Numbered from the stretch's first letter, positions 45,897-56,336 are shown. The stretch: 64,000 nucleotides of DNA from Mucilaginibacter aquatilis (GCF_009755275.1 NZ_WQLA01000001.1:496001-560000), one strand, 5' to 3'. The notes: a model not told the origin generated them from the sequence alone. Translations and numbers: made by a program.

Positions 45897-46286
45897 TTAA
45901 ACTCTTCTTCTTTTTGATGGACGACAGCCGTTGTGCGGCAGTGGAGTGATGTCCTTAATAGTAGTAACCTCGATGCCTGAAGTTTGCAATGTACGGATAG
46001 CAGACTCACGACCAGCACCCGGACCTTTTACAAATACTTCAACTTTACGTAAGCCTAAATCATAAGCAACTTTACCGCAATCGGCAGCAGCTTGTGATGC
46101 AGCGTATGGAGTGTTCTTTTTAGAACCTTTGAAACCCATTTTACCTGCAGAAGACCAAGATATAGCCTGACCGCTGCTGTTGGTTAAGGTAATAATGATG
46201 TTATTGAAAGTAGCGTTAACGTGAGCCTGACCTATCGGCTCAACAATTACAATACGCTTTTTGGTTACTTTTTTAGCTTTAGCCAT
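45897..46286 (-). CDS. rpsK: 30S ribosomal protein S11
   Basis: 129 residues; platform protein next to the mRNA exit. Diagnostic [34 protein letters not shown] and the C-terminal [18 protein letters not shown]. Confidence 0.99.
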   Translation of the reverse strand: MAKAKKVTKKRIVIVEPIGQAHVNATFNNIIITLTNSSGQAISWSSAGKMGFKGSKKNTPYAASQAAADCGKVAYDLGLRKVEVFVKGPGAGRESAIRTLQTSGIEVTTIKDITPLPHNGCRPSKRRRV

Positions 46287-46401
46287 TTTCTTTTAATTAT
46301 TAAACCGATGAATTACTGGGTTAACGCGTAACCGGACCCTTCGGCTGTTTGATAATTGTATATTCCTAAGGGCCTGTTACCACGCCCCTAATCATTATTT
46401 A

Positions 46402-46779
46402 CTATTTAGTAGCTTTCTTTTTGTTAGCAACTGTTTTACGTTTACCTTTACGGGTACGAGAGTTGTTTTTAGTACGCTGACCACGTAGAGGTAAACCTTT
46501 ACGGTGACGTGTACCACGGTAACAACCAATATCCATTAAACGCTTAATGTTCAGTTGAACTTCTGAACGCAGAGCACCTTCAACTTTAATCTGATCGTTA
46601 ATAATTCCACGAATTGCAGCTAACTGATCATCGGTCCATTCTTGTACTTTAGTATCATATGATATACCAGCCTGGTCCAAAATTGCTTGCGCAGTTGAAC
46701 GGCCGATGCCATAGATGTAAGTAAGTCCGATCTCTCCTCTTTTGTTTCTTGGTAAATCAATACCTGATATCCTTGCCAT
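46402..46779 (-). CDS. rpsM: 30S ribosomal protein S13
   Basis: 125 residues; head protein contacting the P-site tRNA and the large subunit. Diagnostic [43 protein letters not shown] and [12 protein letters not shown]. Confidence 0.99.
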   Translation of the reverse strand: MARISGIDLPRNKRGEIGLTYIYGIGRSTAQAILDQAGISYDTKVQEWTDDQLAAIRGIINDQIKVEGALRSEVQLNIKRLMDIGCYRGTRHRKGLPLRGQRTKNNSRTRKGKRKTVANKKKATK

Positions 46780-46846
46780 ATTTGTTTGTTTTAATGAATG
46801 ACCGAACGGCGGGCCACCGTTGTACGAATCATTCCAATGTTTTTAA

Positions 46847-46963
46847 TTACCCTTGACGTTGTTTGTACTTAGGGTTCTTTTTGTTAATAACAAAAAGCTT
46901 TCCTTTACGACGGATGATTTTGCAATCAGCGCTACGTTTTTTGATGGATGCTCTAACTTTCAT
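46847..46963 (-). CDS. rpmJ: 50S ribosomal protein L36
   Basis: 38 residues from ATG 46963 to TAA 46847, beginning [21 protein letters not shown] and ending [10 protein letters not shown]. Only one cysteine of the zinc-binding set remains visible (Cys14, with no CxxC or the usual later Cys/His pair), so this is a zinc-independent (C-minus) L36. It is positioned between infA and rpsM as in other bacteria. Confidence 0.97.
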   Translation of the reverse strand: MKVRASIKKRSADCKIIRRKGKLFVINKKNPKYKQRQG

Positions 46964-46968
46964 TTTAA

Positions 46969-47187
46969 TTATTTATATCTGTAGGTTATTCTGCCTTTAG
47001 TTAAATCATATGGACTCATCTCTAGCTTAACCCTGTCGCCAGGTAAAATTTTGATGTAGTGCATGCGCATTTTTCCTGATATATGAGCAATGATCTCATG
47101 ACCGTTCTCCAGTTCAACTCTAAACATTGCGTTTGATAATGCTTCCCTGATAGTACCGTCTTGCTCAATCGAGGATTGTTTGGCCAT
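46969..47187 (-). CDS. infA: Translation initiation factor IF-1
   Basis: 72 residues of OB fold: [24 protein letters not shown] and [34 protein letters not shown]. Binds the A site during initiation. It lies 5 bp before rpmJ. Confidence 0.98.
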   Translation of the reverse strand: MAKQSSIEQDGTIREALSNAMFRVELENGHEIIAHISGKMRMHYIKILPGDRVKLEMSPYDLTKGRITYRYK

Positions 47188-47250
47188 ATTTTACTGATTA
47201 TTACTTTTTTATACCGATGCAAATCGGGATGCAAAAATAAAAATAATTTT

Positions 47251-48042
47251 TTAAATATTTTTATTTTTTGCTAAAACTTCTTCAACGAATTCAAATGAGG
47301 ATAAGATCTCGGCTTTTCCCTTGCGCACAGCCACCGTGTGCTCAAAATGAGCAGATGGCTTACCGTCAACAGTAGATACCGTCCATCCATCCTTCCAAAA
47401 CTTAACACCAGCCTTGCCGGCATTAATCATAGGCTCAATGGCAATCACCATTCCTTCCTCCAGTTTAGCACCAGAACCACGCTTACCGTAGTTTGGAACC
47501 TCAGGCTTCTCATGCAGCTTAACGCCAACACCATGCCCTACCAGCTCTTTAACTACGCCGAAACCATGCTTCTCAGCGTGCTCCTGCACTGCAAATCCAA
47601 TATCGCCGGTACGCATACCAACCACAGCTTTTTCAATGCCTTTGGCTAAGCACTCTTGCGTAACACGTAAAAGCGTTTTAGCTTCTTCACTAACCTCACC
47701 AACGGCAAAGGTATAGGCAGAATCGCCGTAAAAGCCGTTTAGAACAACACCGCAATCAACAGAAATGATATCACCGTCTTTTAGCTCTTGTTGTCCTGGA
47801 AAGCCGTGTACAACCTGATCATTGGGAGATATACAAAGAGAATAAGGAAACCCGTGAAAATTAAGAAAAGCCGGCACGCCCCCGTTATCACGGATGTAGG
47901 CTTCGGCCAGCTTATCTAGTTTGATGGTTTTTACACCAGGTTTTATGATCTTGGCAATTTCGCCCAGTGATTTTGCAACCAACTGGGCGCTTTGCCGTAT
48001 GAGCTCTATTTCTTCAGCAGTCTTGAATATAATCTTTGACAT
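47251..48042 (-). CDS. map: Methionine aminopeptidase, type I
   Basis: Removes the initiator Met from nascent proteins. 263 residues with the two-metal ligands in GDIISVDCGVVLNGFYGDSAYTF (two Asp), GHGVGVKLHEKPEVPNYG (His), EGMVIAIEPMI (Glu) and the final SAHFEHTV (Glu). Located between secY and infA, the standard position. Confidence 0.98.
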   Translation of the reverse strand: MSKIIFKTAEEIELIRQSAQLVAKSLGEIAKIIKPGVKTIKLDKLAEAYIRDNGGVPAFLNFHGFPYSLCISPNDQVVHGFPGQQELKDGDIISVDCGVVLNGFYGDSAYTFAVGEVSEEAKTLLRVTQECLAKGIEKAVVGMRTGDIGFAVQEHAEKHGFGVVKELVGHGVGVKLHEKPEVPNYGKRGSGAKLEEGMVIAIEPMINAGKAGVKFWKDGWTVSTVDGKPSAHFEHTVAVRKGKAEILSSFEFVEEVLAKNKNI

Positions 48043-48049
48043 GCCTCAA

Positions 48050-49408
48050 TTAAATAGCCGGAGGAACAGTACCGGCAGCTGCAGGAACAGCAGTACGGCC
48101 TTTAACACGTCCGGTTTTCATTAAGCCATCATAATGACGCATCAATAAATGACTTTCAATTTGCTGTAATGTATCTAACACTACACCCACCAGGATAATC
48201 AATGAAGTACCGCCAAAGAAGCGCGCAAACTGACTGTTAATGTGCAAGATGTTAGCTAAGGCCGGAATGATGGCAATAATTGCTAAAAATATTGAACCTG
48301 GAAGTGTAATACGTGATATTACGGCATCAATGTACTCAGCAGTAGCATTACCCGGAGCAACTCCTGGAATGAAACCACCATTTTTCTTCATATCGTCTGA
48401 CATTTGCTTCGGGTTAACCGTAATAGCAGTGTAGAAGTAAGTGAAAAGGATGATAAGAATCGCAAACACCAGGTTATGTAACCAAGATGTGTAATTTGAT
48501 AATGCCATCAAAACACTGTTCGACTGAATGTCAGGAAAGAAAGAAGATATGGTAGCTGGTATAAACATTAATGCCTGAGCAAAAATGATTGGCATTACAC
48601 CTGCAGCATTCACTTTTAAAGGAATGTACTGGCGAACACCACCATACTGTTTGTTACCTACTATGCGTTTTGCATACTGTACTGCAATTTTGCGTGTACC
48701 CTGAACTACCAGGATAGTAAACATAACTACCGCAACCAGCGCAAGTATCTCCACAATAAACAGTAACGGACCACCTGTAGCGTTAGTACCGCTAACACGT
48801 GAGCTGAACTCATCAATTATAGCCGCAGGCAATTGAGCAATAATCCCCACCATAATAATAAGTGAGATACCGTTACCAATACCTTTGTCAGTAATTTTTT
48901 CACCTAACCACATCACAAACAAGGTGCCTGCAGTTAAAACGAAAATTGAACTCAGGGTAAATAAGCCCGAACCTAAAGCCGGATTAATGGCTGCAGGTGT
49001 AATTTGCGAGCGTACGTAACCTACTGCCTGTGCCATAGTAATAATGATGGTCAGGTAACGGGTCCATTGATTGATTTTGCTGCGGCCGCTTTCGCCTTCC
49101 TTCTGCAACTTTGCAAAATAAGGAACAGCAATACCTAATAACTGCACCACAATTGAGGCAGAGATGTAAGGCATAACGCCCAGGGCAAAGATAGAAGCAC
49201 GGGAAAAAGATCCGCCGGCAAACATATTAAGTAAGCCCAGCAAACCTTCTTTGGCTGCCTGGTTGTTCAAAACATTGGCATCTACACCCGGTAGAGCAAT
49301 GTATGAACCTACACGGTATATTAAAAGAAATAAGAGTGTGTTTAAAATACGCACTCTTAAGTCCTCAATTTTCCAAATATTGGATAATGTGGTGAAAAAA
49401 TTTTTCAT
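48050..49408 (-). CDS. secY: Preprotein translocase subunit SecY
   Basis: The central channel of the Sec translocon. 452 residues with ten expected hydrophobic segments, the plug/TM2 region GLLNMFAGGSFSRASIFALGVMPYISASI and the cytosolic loop GTRKIAVQYAKRIVG. It starts 6 bp past rplO. Confidence 0.98.
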   Translation of the reverse strand: MKNFFTTLSNIWKIEDLRVRILNTLLFLLIYRVGSYIALPGVDANVLNNQAAKEGLLGLLNMFAGGSFSRASIFALGVMPYISASIVVQLLGIAVPYFAKLQKEGESGRSKINQWTRYLTIIITMAQAVGYVRSQITPAAINPALGSGLFTLSSIFVLTAGTLFVMWLGEKITDKGIGNGISLIIMVGIIAQLPAAIIDEFSSRVSGTNATGGPLLFIVEILALVAVVMFTILVVQGTRKIAVQYAKRIVGNKQYGGVRQYIPLKVNAAGVMPIIFAQALMFIPATISSFFPDIQSNSVLMALSNYTSWLHNLVFAILIILFTYFYTAITVNPKQMSDDMKKNGGFIPGVAPGNATAEYIDAVISRITLPGSIFLAIIAIIPALANILHINSQFARFFGGTSLIILVGVVLDTLQQIESHLLMRHYDGLMKTGRVKGRTAVPAAAGTVPPAI

Positions 49409-49414
49409 TGAGAA

Positions 49415-49861
49415 TTACAACTTTACAATTGAACCGCCCGCTGCTTCTATAGCTTTTTGCGCAGTGGCAGAAAATGCATGGGCCTGAACTTCAACTTTAG
49501 CAGTCAGGGTACCACGACCAAGAATTTTCACAAGGTCATTTTTTGAAGCTAACCCGTGCTCTTTCAAGGTATCAAAGTTAATAGAAGATACTGAATAAGT
49601 ATCAGCTAATTGTTGTAAAGTATCTAAATTGATACCGTTGTACTCAACGCGGTTAGGGTTTTTAAAACCAACCTTAGGTAAACGGCGTTGTAATGGCATC
49701 TGGCCACCTTCAAAACCAACCTTGGTTGAAGTACCTGAACGTGAACCGGCACCTTTATGGCCACGGGTTGACGTACCGCCACGGCCCGAACCGGTACCAC
49801 GGCCTATTCTTTTTCTATTTTTAGTAGAACCTTCTGCAGGCTTAAGATTACTTAAATTCAT
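49415..49861 (-). CDS. rplO: 50S ribosomal protein L15
   Basis: 148 residues: MNLSNLKPAEGSTKNRKRIGRG, the Gly/Arg-rich GSGRGGTSTRGHKGAGSRSG and FEGGQMPLQRRLPKVGF. Central assembly protein of the large subunit. Confidence 0.99.
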   Translation of the reverse strand: MNLSNLKPAEGSTKNRKRIGRGTGSGRGGTSTRGHKGAGSRSGTSTKVGFEGGQMPLQRRLPKVGFKNPNRVEYNGINLDTLQQLADTYSVSSINFDTLKEHGLASKNDLVKILGRGTLTAKVEVQAHAFSATAQKAIEAAGGSIVKL

Positions 49862-49865
49862 AACA

Positions 49866-50045
49866 TTAAATGTTTTCTACTGCTACCAAATGATTAACTT
49901 TTCTAATCATGCCAATGATAGCAGGATTAGCTTCAACTTCAACGCTATGGTTAATTTTCTTTAAACCTAAAGCCTCAACAGTTTTTTTCTGGCGCTCACT
50001 TCTATCGATCACGCTTTTAATCTGAGTTATTTTGATTTTTGCCAT
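49866..50045 (-). CDS. rpmD: 50S ribosomal protein L30
   Basis: 59 residues from ATG 50045 to TAA 49866: [19 protein letters not shown], then [16 protein letters not shown] and a final [14 protein letters not shown]. This is the normal bacterial L30 length and position between rpsE and rplO. Confidence 0.98.
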   Translation of the reverse strand: MAKIKITQIKSVIDRSERQKKTVEALGLKKINHSVEVEANPAIIGMIRKVNHLVAVENI

Positions 50046-50050
50046 GATGA

Positions 50051-50569
50051 TTATCCGTTAAATACTTTACCTAAACTAACACCACGATGTTGAGCTACAG
50101 TATAAGCATCGCGCAATTGCGCCAGAGCCGATACAGTGGCTTTAACCACGTTGTGAGGATTTGATGAACCTTTTGATTTTGCAAGTACGTTATGTACGCC
50201 AGCACTCTCTAATACAGCACGCATCGCACCACCAGCAATTACACCGGTACCGTTAGCAGCAGGCTTCAAGAAAACGAAGCCACCTGAAAACTTACCAATT
50301 TGCTCGTGAGGAATGGTGTTGTTGATGATTGGAACTTTAACCAGGTTCTTTTTTGCATCATCAATACCTTTGGCAATTGCCTCGGTAACCTCTTTTGCTT
50401 TACCTAAACCGTAACCAACTACACCGTTTTCGTCACCTACAACCACAATGGCCGAGAAGCTGAAAGTACGGCCACCTTTAGTTACTTTGGCAACGCGTTG
50501 TATGCTTACCAGGCGGTCTTTTAATTCGATCTCGCTGGTTTTAACTCTTTTAATATTTATTGTTGACAT
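50051..50569 (-). CDS. rpsE: 30S ribosomal protein S5
   Basis: 172 residues. Double-stranded RNA-binding-like domain ([35 protein letters not shown]) and the C-terminal [22 protein letters not shown]. Involved in decoding accuracy. Confidence 0.99.
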   Translation of the reverse strand: MSTINIKRVKTSEIELKDRLVSIQRVAKVTKGGRTFSFSAIVVVGDENGVVGYGLGKAKEVTEAIAKGIDDAKKNLVKVPIINNTIPHEQIGKFSGGFVFLKPAANGTGVIAGGAMRAVLESAGVHNVLAKSKGSSNPHNVVKATVSALAQLRDAYTVAQHRGVSLGKVFNG

Positions 50570-50581
50570 TACTCGTTACGG

Positions 50582-50932
50582 TTAAAAGTTTAATCCACCT
50601 TCACGTGCACCTTCAGCCAGTTGTTTAATACGGCCATGATACAAGTATCCATTTCTATCAAACACTACTGATTCAATACCAGCAGCTTTTGCTTTCTCGG
50701 CAATCAGTTTACCTACGGCAACTGATTGTTCGCTTTTACTGCCGTCAGATGAAAAATCTTTTGACAATGATGAAGCTGATACCAGTGTTTTGCCGGCAAC
50801 ATCGTCAATAATCTGTGCATAGATGCCTTTATTGCTTCTGAACACTGACAAGCGCGGACGTTCTGCAGAACCTGAAATACGTTTTCTGATTCCTTTTTTA
50901 ATTCTGTCTCTTCTTGATAATTTACCTGTCAT
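50582..50932 (-). CDS. rplR: 50S ribosomal protein L18
   Basis: 116 residues; binds 5S rRNA. Diagnostic [44 protein letters not shown] and [26 protein letters not shown]. Confidence 0.99.
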   Translation of the reverse strand: MTGKLSRRDRIKKGIRKRISGSAERPRLSVFRSNKGIYAQIIDDVAGKTLVSASSLSKDFSSDGSKSEQSVAVGKLIAEKAKAAGIESVVFDRNGYLYHGRIKQLAEGAREGGLNF

Positions 50933-50937
50933 GACGA

Positions 50938-51495
50938 TTATTTTTTAGATGCTGATTTACCTGCTTTTCTTCTTAACACTTCGCCAACAAATTTAACACC
51001 TTTACCTTTGTAAGGCTCTGGAGCACGTAACGAACGGATTTTGGCGGCAACCTGACCGATTAACTGTTTGTCAATTGACTCCAGGATGATGGTTGGGTTT
51101 TTACCTTTTTCAGCAGTAGTGGATACTTTGATTTCTGTAGGTAATTCAAATACATAGTGGTGAGAGAAACCTAACACTAAATCTAATGTATTACCTGTAT
51201 TGGTAGCACGGTAACCTACACCAACCAACTCTTGTTCTATTTTGTAACCGTTGGTTACACCTACAACCATGTTGTTAATTAATGCACGATACAAACCGTG
51301 TAATGCTTTGTGACGTTTTTGGTCGGTTGGACGTACTACTGTTAATACGCCATCTTCTTGTGATACAGTGATATCACTGTCTAACGCCTGCTCGAGCTGA
51401 CCTTTAGGGCCTTTTACGGTTACTACGTTAGCATCACTAACGGTAACAGTTACGCCCGAAGGGATAGTAATGGGGGCTTTTCCTACTCTTGACAT
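50938..51495 (-). CDS. rplF: 50S ribosomal protein L6
   Basis: 185 residues from ATG 51495 ([17 protein letters not shown], the universal start); an in-frame codon at 51546 adds non-conserved residues overlapping rpsH. Two L6 repeats and the C-terminal [13 protein letters not shown] are clear. Binds 23S rRNA near the factor-binding site. Confidence 0.98.
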   Translation of the reverse strand: MSRVGKAPITIPSGVTVTVSDANVVTVKGPKGQLEQALDSDITVSQEDGVLTVVRPTDQKRHKALHGLYRALINNMVVGVTNGYKIEQELVGVGYRATNTGNTLDLVLGFSHHYVFELPTEIKVSTTAEKGKNPTIILESIDKQLIGQVAAKIRSLRAPEPYKGKGVKFVGEVLRRKAGKSASKK

Positions 51496-51517
51496 TTCTT
51501 TAATTCCTTTTGTACGA

Positions 51518-51916
51518 TTAATAAACGAAGCATAATACTTCGCCACCGATGTTTTGCTGACGGGCCTCTTTATCAGTCATTACTCCTTTTGAAGTTGACA
51601 GGATAGCGATACCCAAACCATTTAATACTCTTGGCATAGTGTCCATGCCTGCATATTTTCTCAAACCTGGTTTGCTCACACGGGTAAGCGTACGGATAGC
51701 CGAAACTTTGGTTACAGGGTGATATTTTAACGCTACTTTAATGGTACCTTGAGGGCCATTGTCTTCAAATTTGAAGTTAGCGATGTAACCTTTGTCGAAA
51801 AGCACTTTAGTGATTTCCTTTTTCAGATTTGATGCAGGAATTTCAACAACCCTATGGTTGGCTTTAATAGCATTCCTTACTCTGGTAAGATAATCTGCGA
51901 TTGGATCTGTATTCAT
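51518..51916 (-). CDS. rpsH: 30S ribosomal protein S8
   Basis: 132 residues with DPIADYLTRVRNAIKANH and the C-terminal LGIAILSTSKGVMTDKEARQQNIGGEVLCFVY. In E. coli S8 is the autoregulator of the spc operon. Here its gene follows a 220-bp gap containing its own promoter (52079-52109). Confidence 0.98.
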   Translation of the reverse strand: MNTDPIADYLTRVRNAIKANHRVVEIPASNLKKEITKVLFDKGYIANFKFEDNGPQGTIKVALKYHPVTKVSAIRTLTRVSKPGLRKYAGMDTMPRVLNGLGIAILSTSKGVMTDKEARQQNIGGEVLCFVY

Positions 51917-52065
51917 TTATGTTAAAATATGACGGCGGTTTCCTTCGTTTTCACAACGACGACCTTCCATCGGTTAATAATTCAATATAAAAAGGCAAAA
52001 TAGTTTAGTGGCAAGTATCACTACTTTCCAAACCCACTACTCGCCTGCAAACAGGCATATGTTAC

Positions 52066-52119
52066 AAATTGCCGGCCGCAAAGGTAAGAATTTAATTCTC
52101 AACCTGCAACCGGCAATTT
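52066..52119. repeat. 10-bp inverted repeat framing the rpsH promoter
   Basis: AAATTGCCGG (52066-52075) and CCGGCAATTT (52110-52119) are perfect inverted arms. The -7 and -33 boxes of the internal promoter lie exactly between them. The upstream arm directly abuts the -33 TTG, and the downstream arm covers the expected transcription start. Confidence 0.7.
52079..52109 (-). promoter_or_regulatory. Internal promoter upstream of rpsH
   Basis: On the minus strand, TTG (52107-52109), 20 bp, then TACCTTTG (52079-52086), matching TAnnTTTG. It would drive rpsH through rplQ with a leader of about 155 nt. Confidence 0.6.
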
Positions 52120-52136
52120 TATTACCTGTATTGCTG

Positions 52137-52406
52137 TTACCAGCTTGCTTTCTTAACGCCGGGGATTTTACCAGCCAGGGCCATTTCACGGAAAGTTACA
52201 CGTGAAATACCAAACTGACGCATATAACCACGTGGGCGGCCGGTAAGCTTGCAACGGTTGTGCAATTTAACCGGTGACGATGCTTTAGGTAATTTATCTA
52301 ATGCTTCGTAATCACCAGCGGCTTTAAGGGCTGCGCGTTTCTCAGCATATCTTGCTACTAATTTAGCACGTTTTACTTCGCGTGCTTTTACACCTTCTTT
52401 AGCCAT
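52137..52406 (-). CDS. rpsN: 30S ribosomal protein S14 (zinc-free form)
   Basis: 89 residues: [24 protein letters not shown] and [30 protein letters not shown]...GVKKASW. Only one cysteine, so it is the zinc-independent type. The start overlaps the end of rplE by 8 bp. Confidence 0.98.
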   Translation of the reverse strand: MAKEGVKAREVKRAKLVARYAEKRAALKAAGDYEALDKLPKASSPVKLHNRCKLTGRPRGYMRQFGISRVTFREMALAGKIPGVKKASW

Positions 52407-52968
52407 TGTTTACTGGAGTTTGATTTTTAAATGGTAAACCAAATTGTTTAAGCAATTCTAACGCTTCAACATCGTTAGTTGCCGAAGTTACAAAGGTAAT
52501 ATCCATACCCTGAATTTTGTTGATTTTGTCAATGTTAATTTCAGGGAAAATGATTTGCTCGGTAATACCTAAGGTATAGTTGCCTTTACCGTCAAAACCT
52601 TTATCGTTAATACCTTTAAAGTCACGGATACGTGGCAATGCAACGGCAATTAAACGATCTAAGAACTCGTACATGTTGTTATCACGTAAAGTTACACGTA
52701 CACCTACAGGCATACCTTTACGTAATTTGAAGTTCGAGATATCTTTTTTAGATTTTGATGCAACAGCTTTCTGACCGGTAATGGTAGATAGCTCGGTAAT
52801 AGTAGTATCGATAAGTTTTTTATCGGTAGTAGCACCACCAACGCCCTGGTTGATAGCAATTTTCTCCAGCTTGGGAACCTGCATTACGCTTTTGTACTGA
52901 AATTTATCTTTCAGTGCAGTGCGGATCTCCTCTTTATATTTGGATTTTAATCTTGGAACGTAAGACAT
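52399..52968 (-). CDS. rplE: 50S ribosomal protein L5
   Basis: 189 residues; binds 5S rRNA and the P-site tRNA. Diagnostic [47 protein letters not shown] and [22 protein letters not shown]. Its start codon abuts the rplX stop. Confidence 0.99.
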   Translation of the reverse strand: MSYVPRLKSKYKEEIRTALKDKFQYKSVMQVPKLEKIAINQGVGGATTDKKLIDTTITELSTITGQKAVASKSKKDISNFKLRKGMPVGVRVTLRDNNMYEFLDRLIAVALPRIRDFKGINDKGFDGKGNYTLGITEQIIFPEINIDKINKIQGMDITFVTSATNDVEALELLKQFGLPFKNQTPVNNG

Positions 52969-53297
52969 TATTTAATTTCCTCCCCTGATTTTTTTGCTAC
53001 TCTAACTAATTTACCTGCGTCATTCTTTTTACGGCCTACGCGGGTGGTTTCACCTGTTTTTGGATCAACCAGTGCAAGGTTTGAAATATGAATTGCGGCT
53101 TCCTTTTTAACGATACCACCGTTAGGGTTAGCTGCATTTGGTTTGGTGTGCTTTGATATTAAGTTTACGCCTTCAACCACTGCGCGGTTTTTCTCGGCAA
53201 TAATCTCAGTTACTTTACCTTGCTGACCTTTAGAGTCGCCGGCAATAACTTTCACCAGGTCACCTTTACGGATCTTTAATTTAATTTTCTTTTCCAT
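52968..53297 (-). CDS. rplX: 50S ribosomal protein L24
   Basis: 109 residues with the KOW motif [22 protein letters not shown] and [19 protein letters not shown]. Initiates large-subunit assembly. Confidence 0.99.
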   Translation of the reverse strand: MEKKIKLKIRKGDLVKVIAGDSKGQQGKVTEIIAEKNRAVVEGVNLISKHTKPNAANPNGGIVKKEAAIHISNLALVDPKTGETTRVGRKKNDAGKLVRVAKKSGEEIK

Positions 53298-53299
53298 GG

Positions 53300-53668
53300 T
53301 TATAATACCTCCGGTGCTAATGAAACGATTTTCATGAATTGTTTTTCACGTAACTCTCTTGCCACCGGACCGAAGATACGTGTACCTCTTGGCTCGTCCT
53401 GGTTATTTAACAAAACAGCTGCGTTGTCGTCGAAACGGATGTAAGAACCATCTTTGCGGCGAACCTCTTTTTTAGTTCTTACTACTACGGCTTTAGATAC
53501 AGTACCTTTTTTTACGTTACCTGATGGGATAGCGCTTTTTACAGTTACTACAATTTTATCGCCTACAGAGGCATAGCGCTTTGCTGTGCCACCTAATACG
53601 CGGATAACCAGTACTTCTTTAGCACCGCTGTTATCAGCTACGGTTAATCTTGATTCCTGTTGTACCAT
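53300..53668 (-). CDS. rplN: 50S ribosomal protein L14
   Basis: 122 residues: [53 protein letters not shown] and [14 protein letters not shown]. Forms inter-subunit contacts. Confidence 0.99.
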   Translation of the reverse strand: MVQQESRLTVADNSGAKEVLVIRVLGGTAKRYASVGDKIVVTVKSAIPSGNVKKGTVSKAVVVRTKKEVRRKDGSYIRFDDNAAVLLNNQDEPRGTRIFGPVARELREKQFMKIVSLAPEVL

Positions 53669-53669
53669 C

Positions 53670-53924
53670 TTATTTAGCCCTTTCTAAAATTTCAACTAAT
53701 CTCCAGTTTTTATTTTTGCTCAACGGGCGGGTTTCCATAATCAATACGGTATCGCCAATACCACAGGTATTAGTTTCATCATGAGCCATGAACTTGGCAG
53801 TTTTGTTTACGAACTTACCATAGATCGGGTGTTTCACTTTCCGCTCAACAGCAACTACGATAGATTTATCCATCTTATTGCTTACTACCAGACCGGTACG
53901 TGTTTTTCTTAAATTTCTTTCCAT
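53670..53924 (-). CDS. rpsQ: 30S ribosomal protein S17
   Basis: 84 residues of OB fold: [42 protein letters not shown] and [14 protein letters not shown]. It lies 1 bp from rplN. Confidence 0.99.
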   Translation of the reverse strand: MERNLRKTRTGLVVSNKMDKSIVVAVERKVKHPIYGKFVNKTAKFMAHDETNTCGIGDTVLIMETRPLSKNKNWRLVEILERAK

Positions 53925-53942
53925 TTTGTTTCGACGCTTTAA

Positions 53943-54152
53943 TTATTGCTGTTCAGAAGCTGACGCCGCTTTACGCTTGGTTAATTCAGTATTTAAACGA
54001 GCAACTTCCTTACGTATAACTTTGATACGGTTAGGGTTCTCAATAGCCGAAACTGCATGTGCAAATTTCAGTTTGGTAAGATTAGTTTTCTCCTCGCCAA
54101 TTCTTGCAACCAACTCCTCGGTTGACAGCGCTGATATTTCTGAGCTTTTCAT
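53943..54152 (-). CDS. rpmC: 50S ribosomal protein L29
   Basis: 69 residues, helical: MKSSEISALSTEELVARIGEEKTNLTKLKF and NPNRIKVIRKEVARLNTEL. It sits at the tunnel exit. A 141-bp gap with a hairpin precedes it. Confidence 0.98.
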   Translation of the reverse strand: MKSSEISALSTEELVARIGEEKTNLTKLKFAHAVSAIENPNRIKVIRKEVARLNTELTKRKAASASEQQ

Positions 54153-54243
54153 TTTTGTGAGTTTTTCTCTGGTGAACGGTGAGAGGTAAGTTGGATGCTT
54201 ACATCACGCGTTGCTTCTGTTTGTTAACTTATAAATCAGGTTA

Positions 54244-54284
54244 CGGGTTGTGAGCTTTAATATCAACTCAAAACTCACAACCCG
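54244..54284. repeat. Hairpin between rplP and rpmC
   Basis: CGGGTTGTGAG (54244-54254) and CTCACAACCCG (54274-54284) are perfect 11-bp inverted arms; the loop holds further AACTCA/AAACTCA units. No T run follows, so it is more likely a processing or stability element than a terminator. Confidence 0.65.
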
Positions 54285-54293
54285 CAACACTTA

Positions 54294-54716
54294 TTATGCT
54301 TCTACGTAATCCCTACGTACAATAAATTTGGTTTGTACCGGCAGTTTTTGTGCAGCCAGGCGAAGAGCTTCTTTAGCTACTTCTAATGGCACACCTTCTG
54401 CTTCGAAAATGATCCTTCCGGGGCGTACAACCGCTACCCAGTATTCAGGAGCACCTTTACCTTTACCCATACGTACCTCTGCAGGTTTTTTAGTTACAGG
54501 CTTGTCAGGGAAAATCCTGATCCACACCTGGCCTTCACGTTTCATAAAACGTGTTACAGCGATACGGGCGGCCTCGATTTGACGGCTGGTGATCCAGGCC
54601 GGCTCGAGTGATTTTATACCGAAAGATCCGAATGAAAGTTCAGCACCACGGGTGGCGGCACCTTTCATTCTGCCTTTTTGCATCTTTCTGAACTTCGTTC
54701 TTTTTGGCTGTAGCAT
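54294..54716 (-). CDS. rplP: 50S ribosomal protein L16
   Basis: 140 residues: [54 protein letters not shown] and [17 protein letters not shown]. Positions the A-site tRNA. Confidence 0.99.
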   Translation of the reverse strand: MLQPKRTKFRKMQKGRMKGAATRGAELSFGSFGIKSLEPAWITSRQIEAARIAVTRFMKREGQVWIRIFPDKPVTKKPAEVRMGKGKGAPEYWVAVVRPGRIIFEAEGVPLEVAKEALRLAAQKLPVQTKFIVRRDYVEA

Positions 54717-54763
54717 TTTATTAGCTTTTTATATCTAAACGATGTTATCTCAACTTTGATTAA

Positions 54764-55627
54764 TTATCTGTTTCCGCCCGGACGGTTACCACCCTGACGA
54801 TTTTGGCCACCTGGACGGTTGTTACCTCCGCCACGTTGGTTGTTGTTACCGCCTCTGCGGTCACCACCACCCTGACGACGATCATTACCACCACGACGGT
54901 CATTGCCACCACGCTCATTGCCATAAGCTGCCGCGCCTTCAGGGCGACCGCCACGACCACTTGAACTGCTGGTTGAACCAATGTTTGGAGAAAGATCACG
55001 TTTACCGTAAACCTCACCTTTACAAATCCAAACTTTAATACCTATTTTACCATAAGTAGTTAAAGCTTCACCCAGTGCGTAATCAATATCAGCACGGAAA
55101 GTGTGCAGAGGAATTCTGCCTTCTTTGTATTGCTCGGTACGTGCCATCTCAGCACCGCCTAAACGGCCAGATGTCATAACTTTGATACCTTCTGCTCCCA
55201 TACGCATGGTTGATGCGATAGTGGTTTTCATGGCACGACGGAAAGAGATACGAGCCTCTAATTGTTTAGCTATGCCTTCTGCTACTAACTGAGCATCAAG
55301 CTCAGGACGTTTAATTTCAAAAATGTTGATTTGAACGTCTTTTTTAGTAAGCTTCTTAAGCTCTTCTTTAATTTTATCAACCTCCTGGCCGCCTTTACCG
55401 ATAACGATACCCGGACGGGCAGTGTGGATTGTTACAGTGATGCGTTTCAAGGTACGCTCAATAACTACTTTTGATACGCCGCCTTTAGCAATACGTACTG
55501 ATAAGTATTTGCGGATTTTTTCGTCCTCAACTAATTTATCAGAGTAGTTGTTGCCACCGAACCAGTTAGAATCCCAACCACGGATGATTCCTAAACGGTT
55601 ACCTATTGGATGTGCTTTTTGTCCCAT
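54764..55627 (-). CDS. rpsC: 30S ribosomal protein S3 with RGG-rich C-terminal tail
   Basis: 287 residues against 233 in E. coli. The core (1-215) is normal: [22 protein letters not shown], the KH domain [16 protein letters not shown] and [18 protein letters not shown]. Residues 216-287 are a low-complexity tail of Gly, Arg, Asn and Gln with repeated DRRGG/NRPGG-type units, like RNA-binding RGG boxes. Such tails occur in some Bacteroidota S3 proteins, but the role is not established. Base composition in the tail is shifted to GGN/CGN codons. Confidence 0.98.
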   Translation of the reverse strand: MGQKAHPIGNRLGIIRGWDSNWFGGNNYSDKLVEDEKIRKYLSVRIAKGGVSKVVIERTLKRITVTIHTARPGIVIGKGGQEVDKIKEELKKLTKKDVQINIFEIKRPELDAQLVAEGIAKQLEARISFRRAMKTTIASTMRMGAEGIKVMTSGRLGGAEMARTEQYKEGRIPLHTFRADIDYALGEALTTYGKIGIKVWICKGEVYGKRDLSPNIGSTSSSSGRGGRPEGAAAYGNERGGNDRRGGNDRRQGGGDRRGGNNNQRGGGNNRPGGQNRQGGNRPGGNR

Positions 55628-55633
55628 TTCTAA

Positions 55634-56062
55634 TTAGTTGATTTCGGTTTTACTATCCACAATTAAAGTTACGTGGTTTGAGCGTTTACGGATACGGTAT
55701 CCGCGGCCCTGAGGAGCCGGACGCAGTCTTTTTAACTGACGGCCACCACCAACTGAAACTTCTTTTACATATAAGTTGCTATCATCGATGCTTTTACCTT
55801 CGTTTTTTGCTTCCCAGTTTTTAATAGCTGAAAGCAATAATTTTTCAACGCGGATAGCAGCTTCTTTGTTAGTAAACTTTAAAATGCTAAGTGCTTTAAC
55901 TACGTTTTCGCCACGGATAAGATCCACTACCAAACGCATCTTACGAGGCGAAGTTGGGCAGTTCTGTAATTTGGCAACCGAAGCTCCTCCTTGCTGAGCT
56001 TTCTCTTGCTCTTTACGCTGTCTGATTAGTACAGACTTTTTGATTTTTGTTGTTGCTTCCAT
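55634..56062 (-). CDS. rplV: 50S ribosomal protein L22
   Basis: 142 residues. The conserved core [30 protein letters not shown] follows an N-terminal extension rich in K/Q/E (1-28). The tunnel hairpin ends [17 protein letters not shown]. Confidence 0.98.
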   Translation of the reverse strand: MEATTKIKKSVLIRQRKEQEKAQQGGASVAKLQNCPTSPRKMRLVVDLIRGENVVKALSILKFTNKEAAIRVEKLLLSAIKNWEAKNEGKSIDDSNLYVKEVSVGGGRQLKRLRPAPQGRGYRIRKRSNHVTLIVDSKTEIN

Positions 56063-56069
56063 TACCTAA

Positions 56070-56336
56070 TTATTTTTTCTTTTCTGCGTGACCACGGAAT
56101 GTACGGGTTGGTGCAAACTCTCCCAGTTTATGACCAACCATGTTTTCTGTTACATACACAGGGATAAACTTGTTACCATTGTGTACTGCAAATGTATGAC
56201 CAACGAAATCTGGAGAGATCATGGAACGACGTGACCATGTTTTTACAACAGATTTCTTATTTGATTCATTCAAAACCTGAACTTTTTTGTCCAGATTATG
56301 ATCAATATAAGGACCTTTTTTAATCGAACGTGCCAT
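56070..56336 (-). CDS. rpsS: 30S ribosomal protein S19
   Basis: 88 residues: [41 protein letters not shown] and [17 protein letters not shown]. Head protein next to S13. It abuts rplB by one base. Confidence 0.99.
   Translation of the reverse strand: MARSIKKGPYIDHNLDKKVQVLNESNKKSVVKTWSRRSMISPDFVGHTFAVHNGNKFIPVYVTENMVGHKLGEFAPTRTFRGHAEKKK

Noticed and set aside
54760..55017. Val/Arg-rich frame in the S3 tail region
   Set aside because: An alternative frame of the low-complexity repeats coding the S3 tail, not a separate gene.
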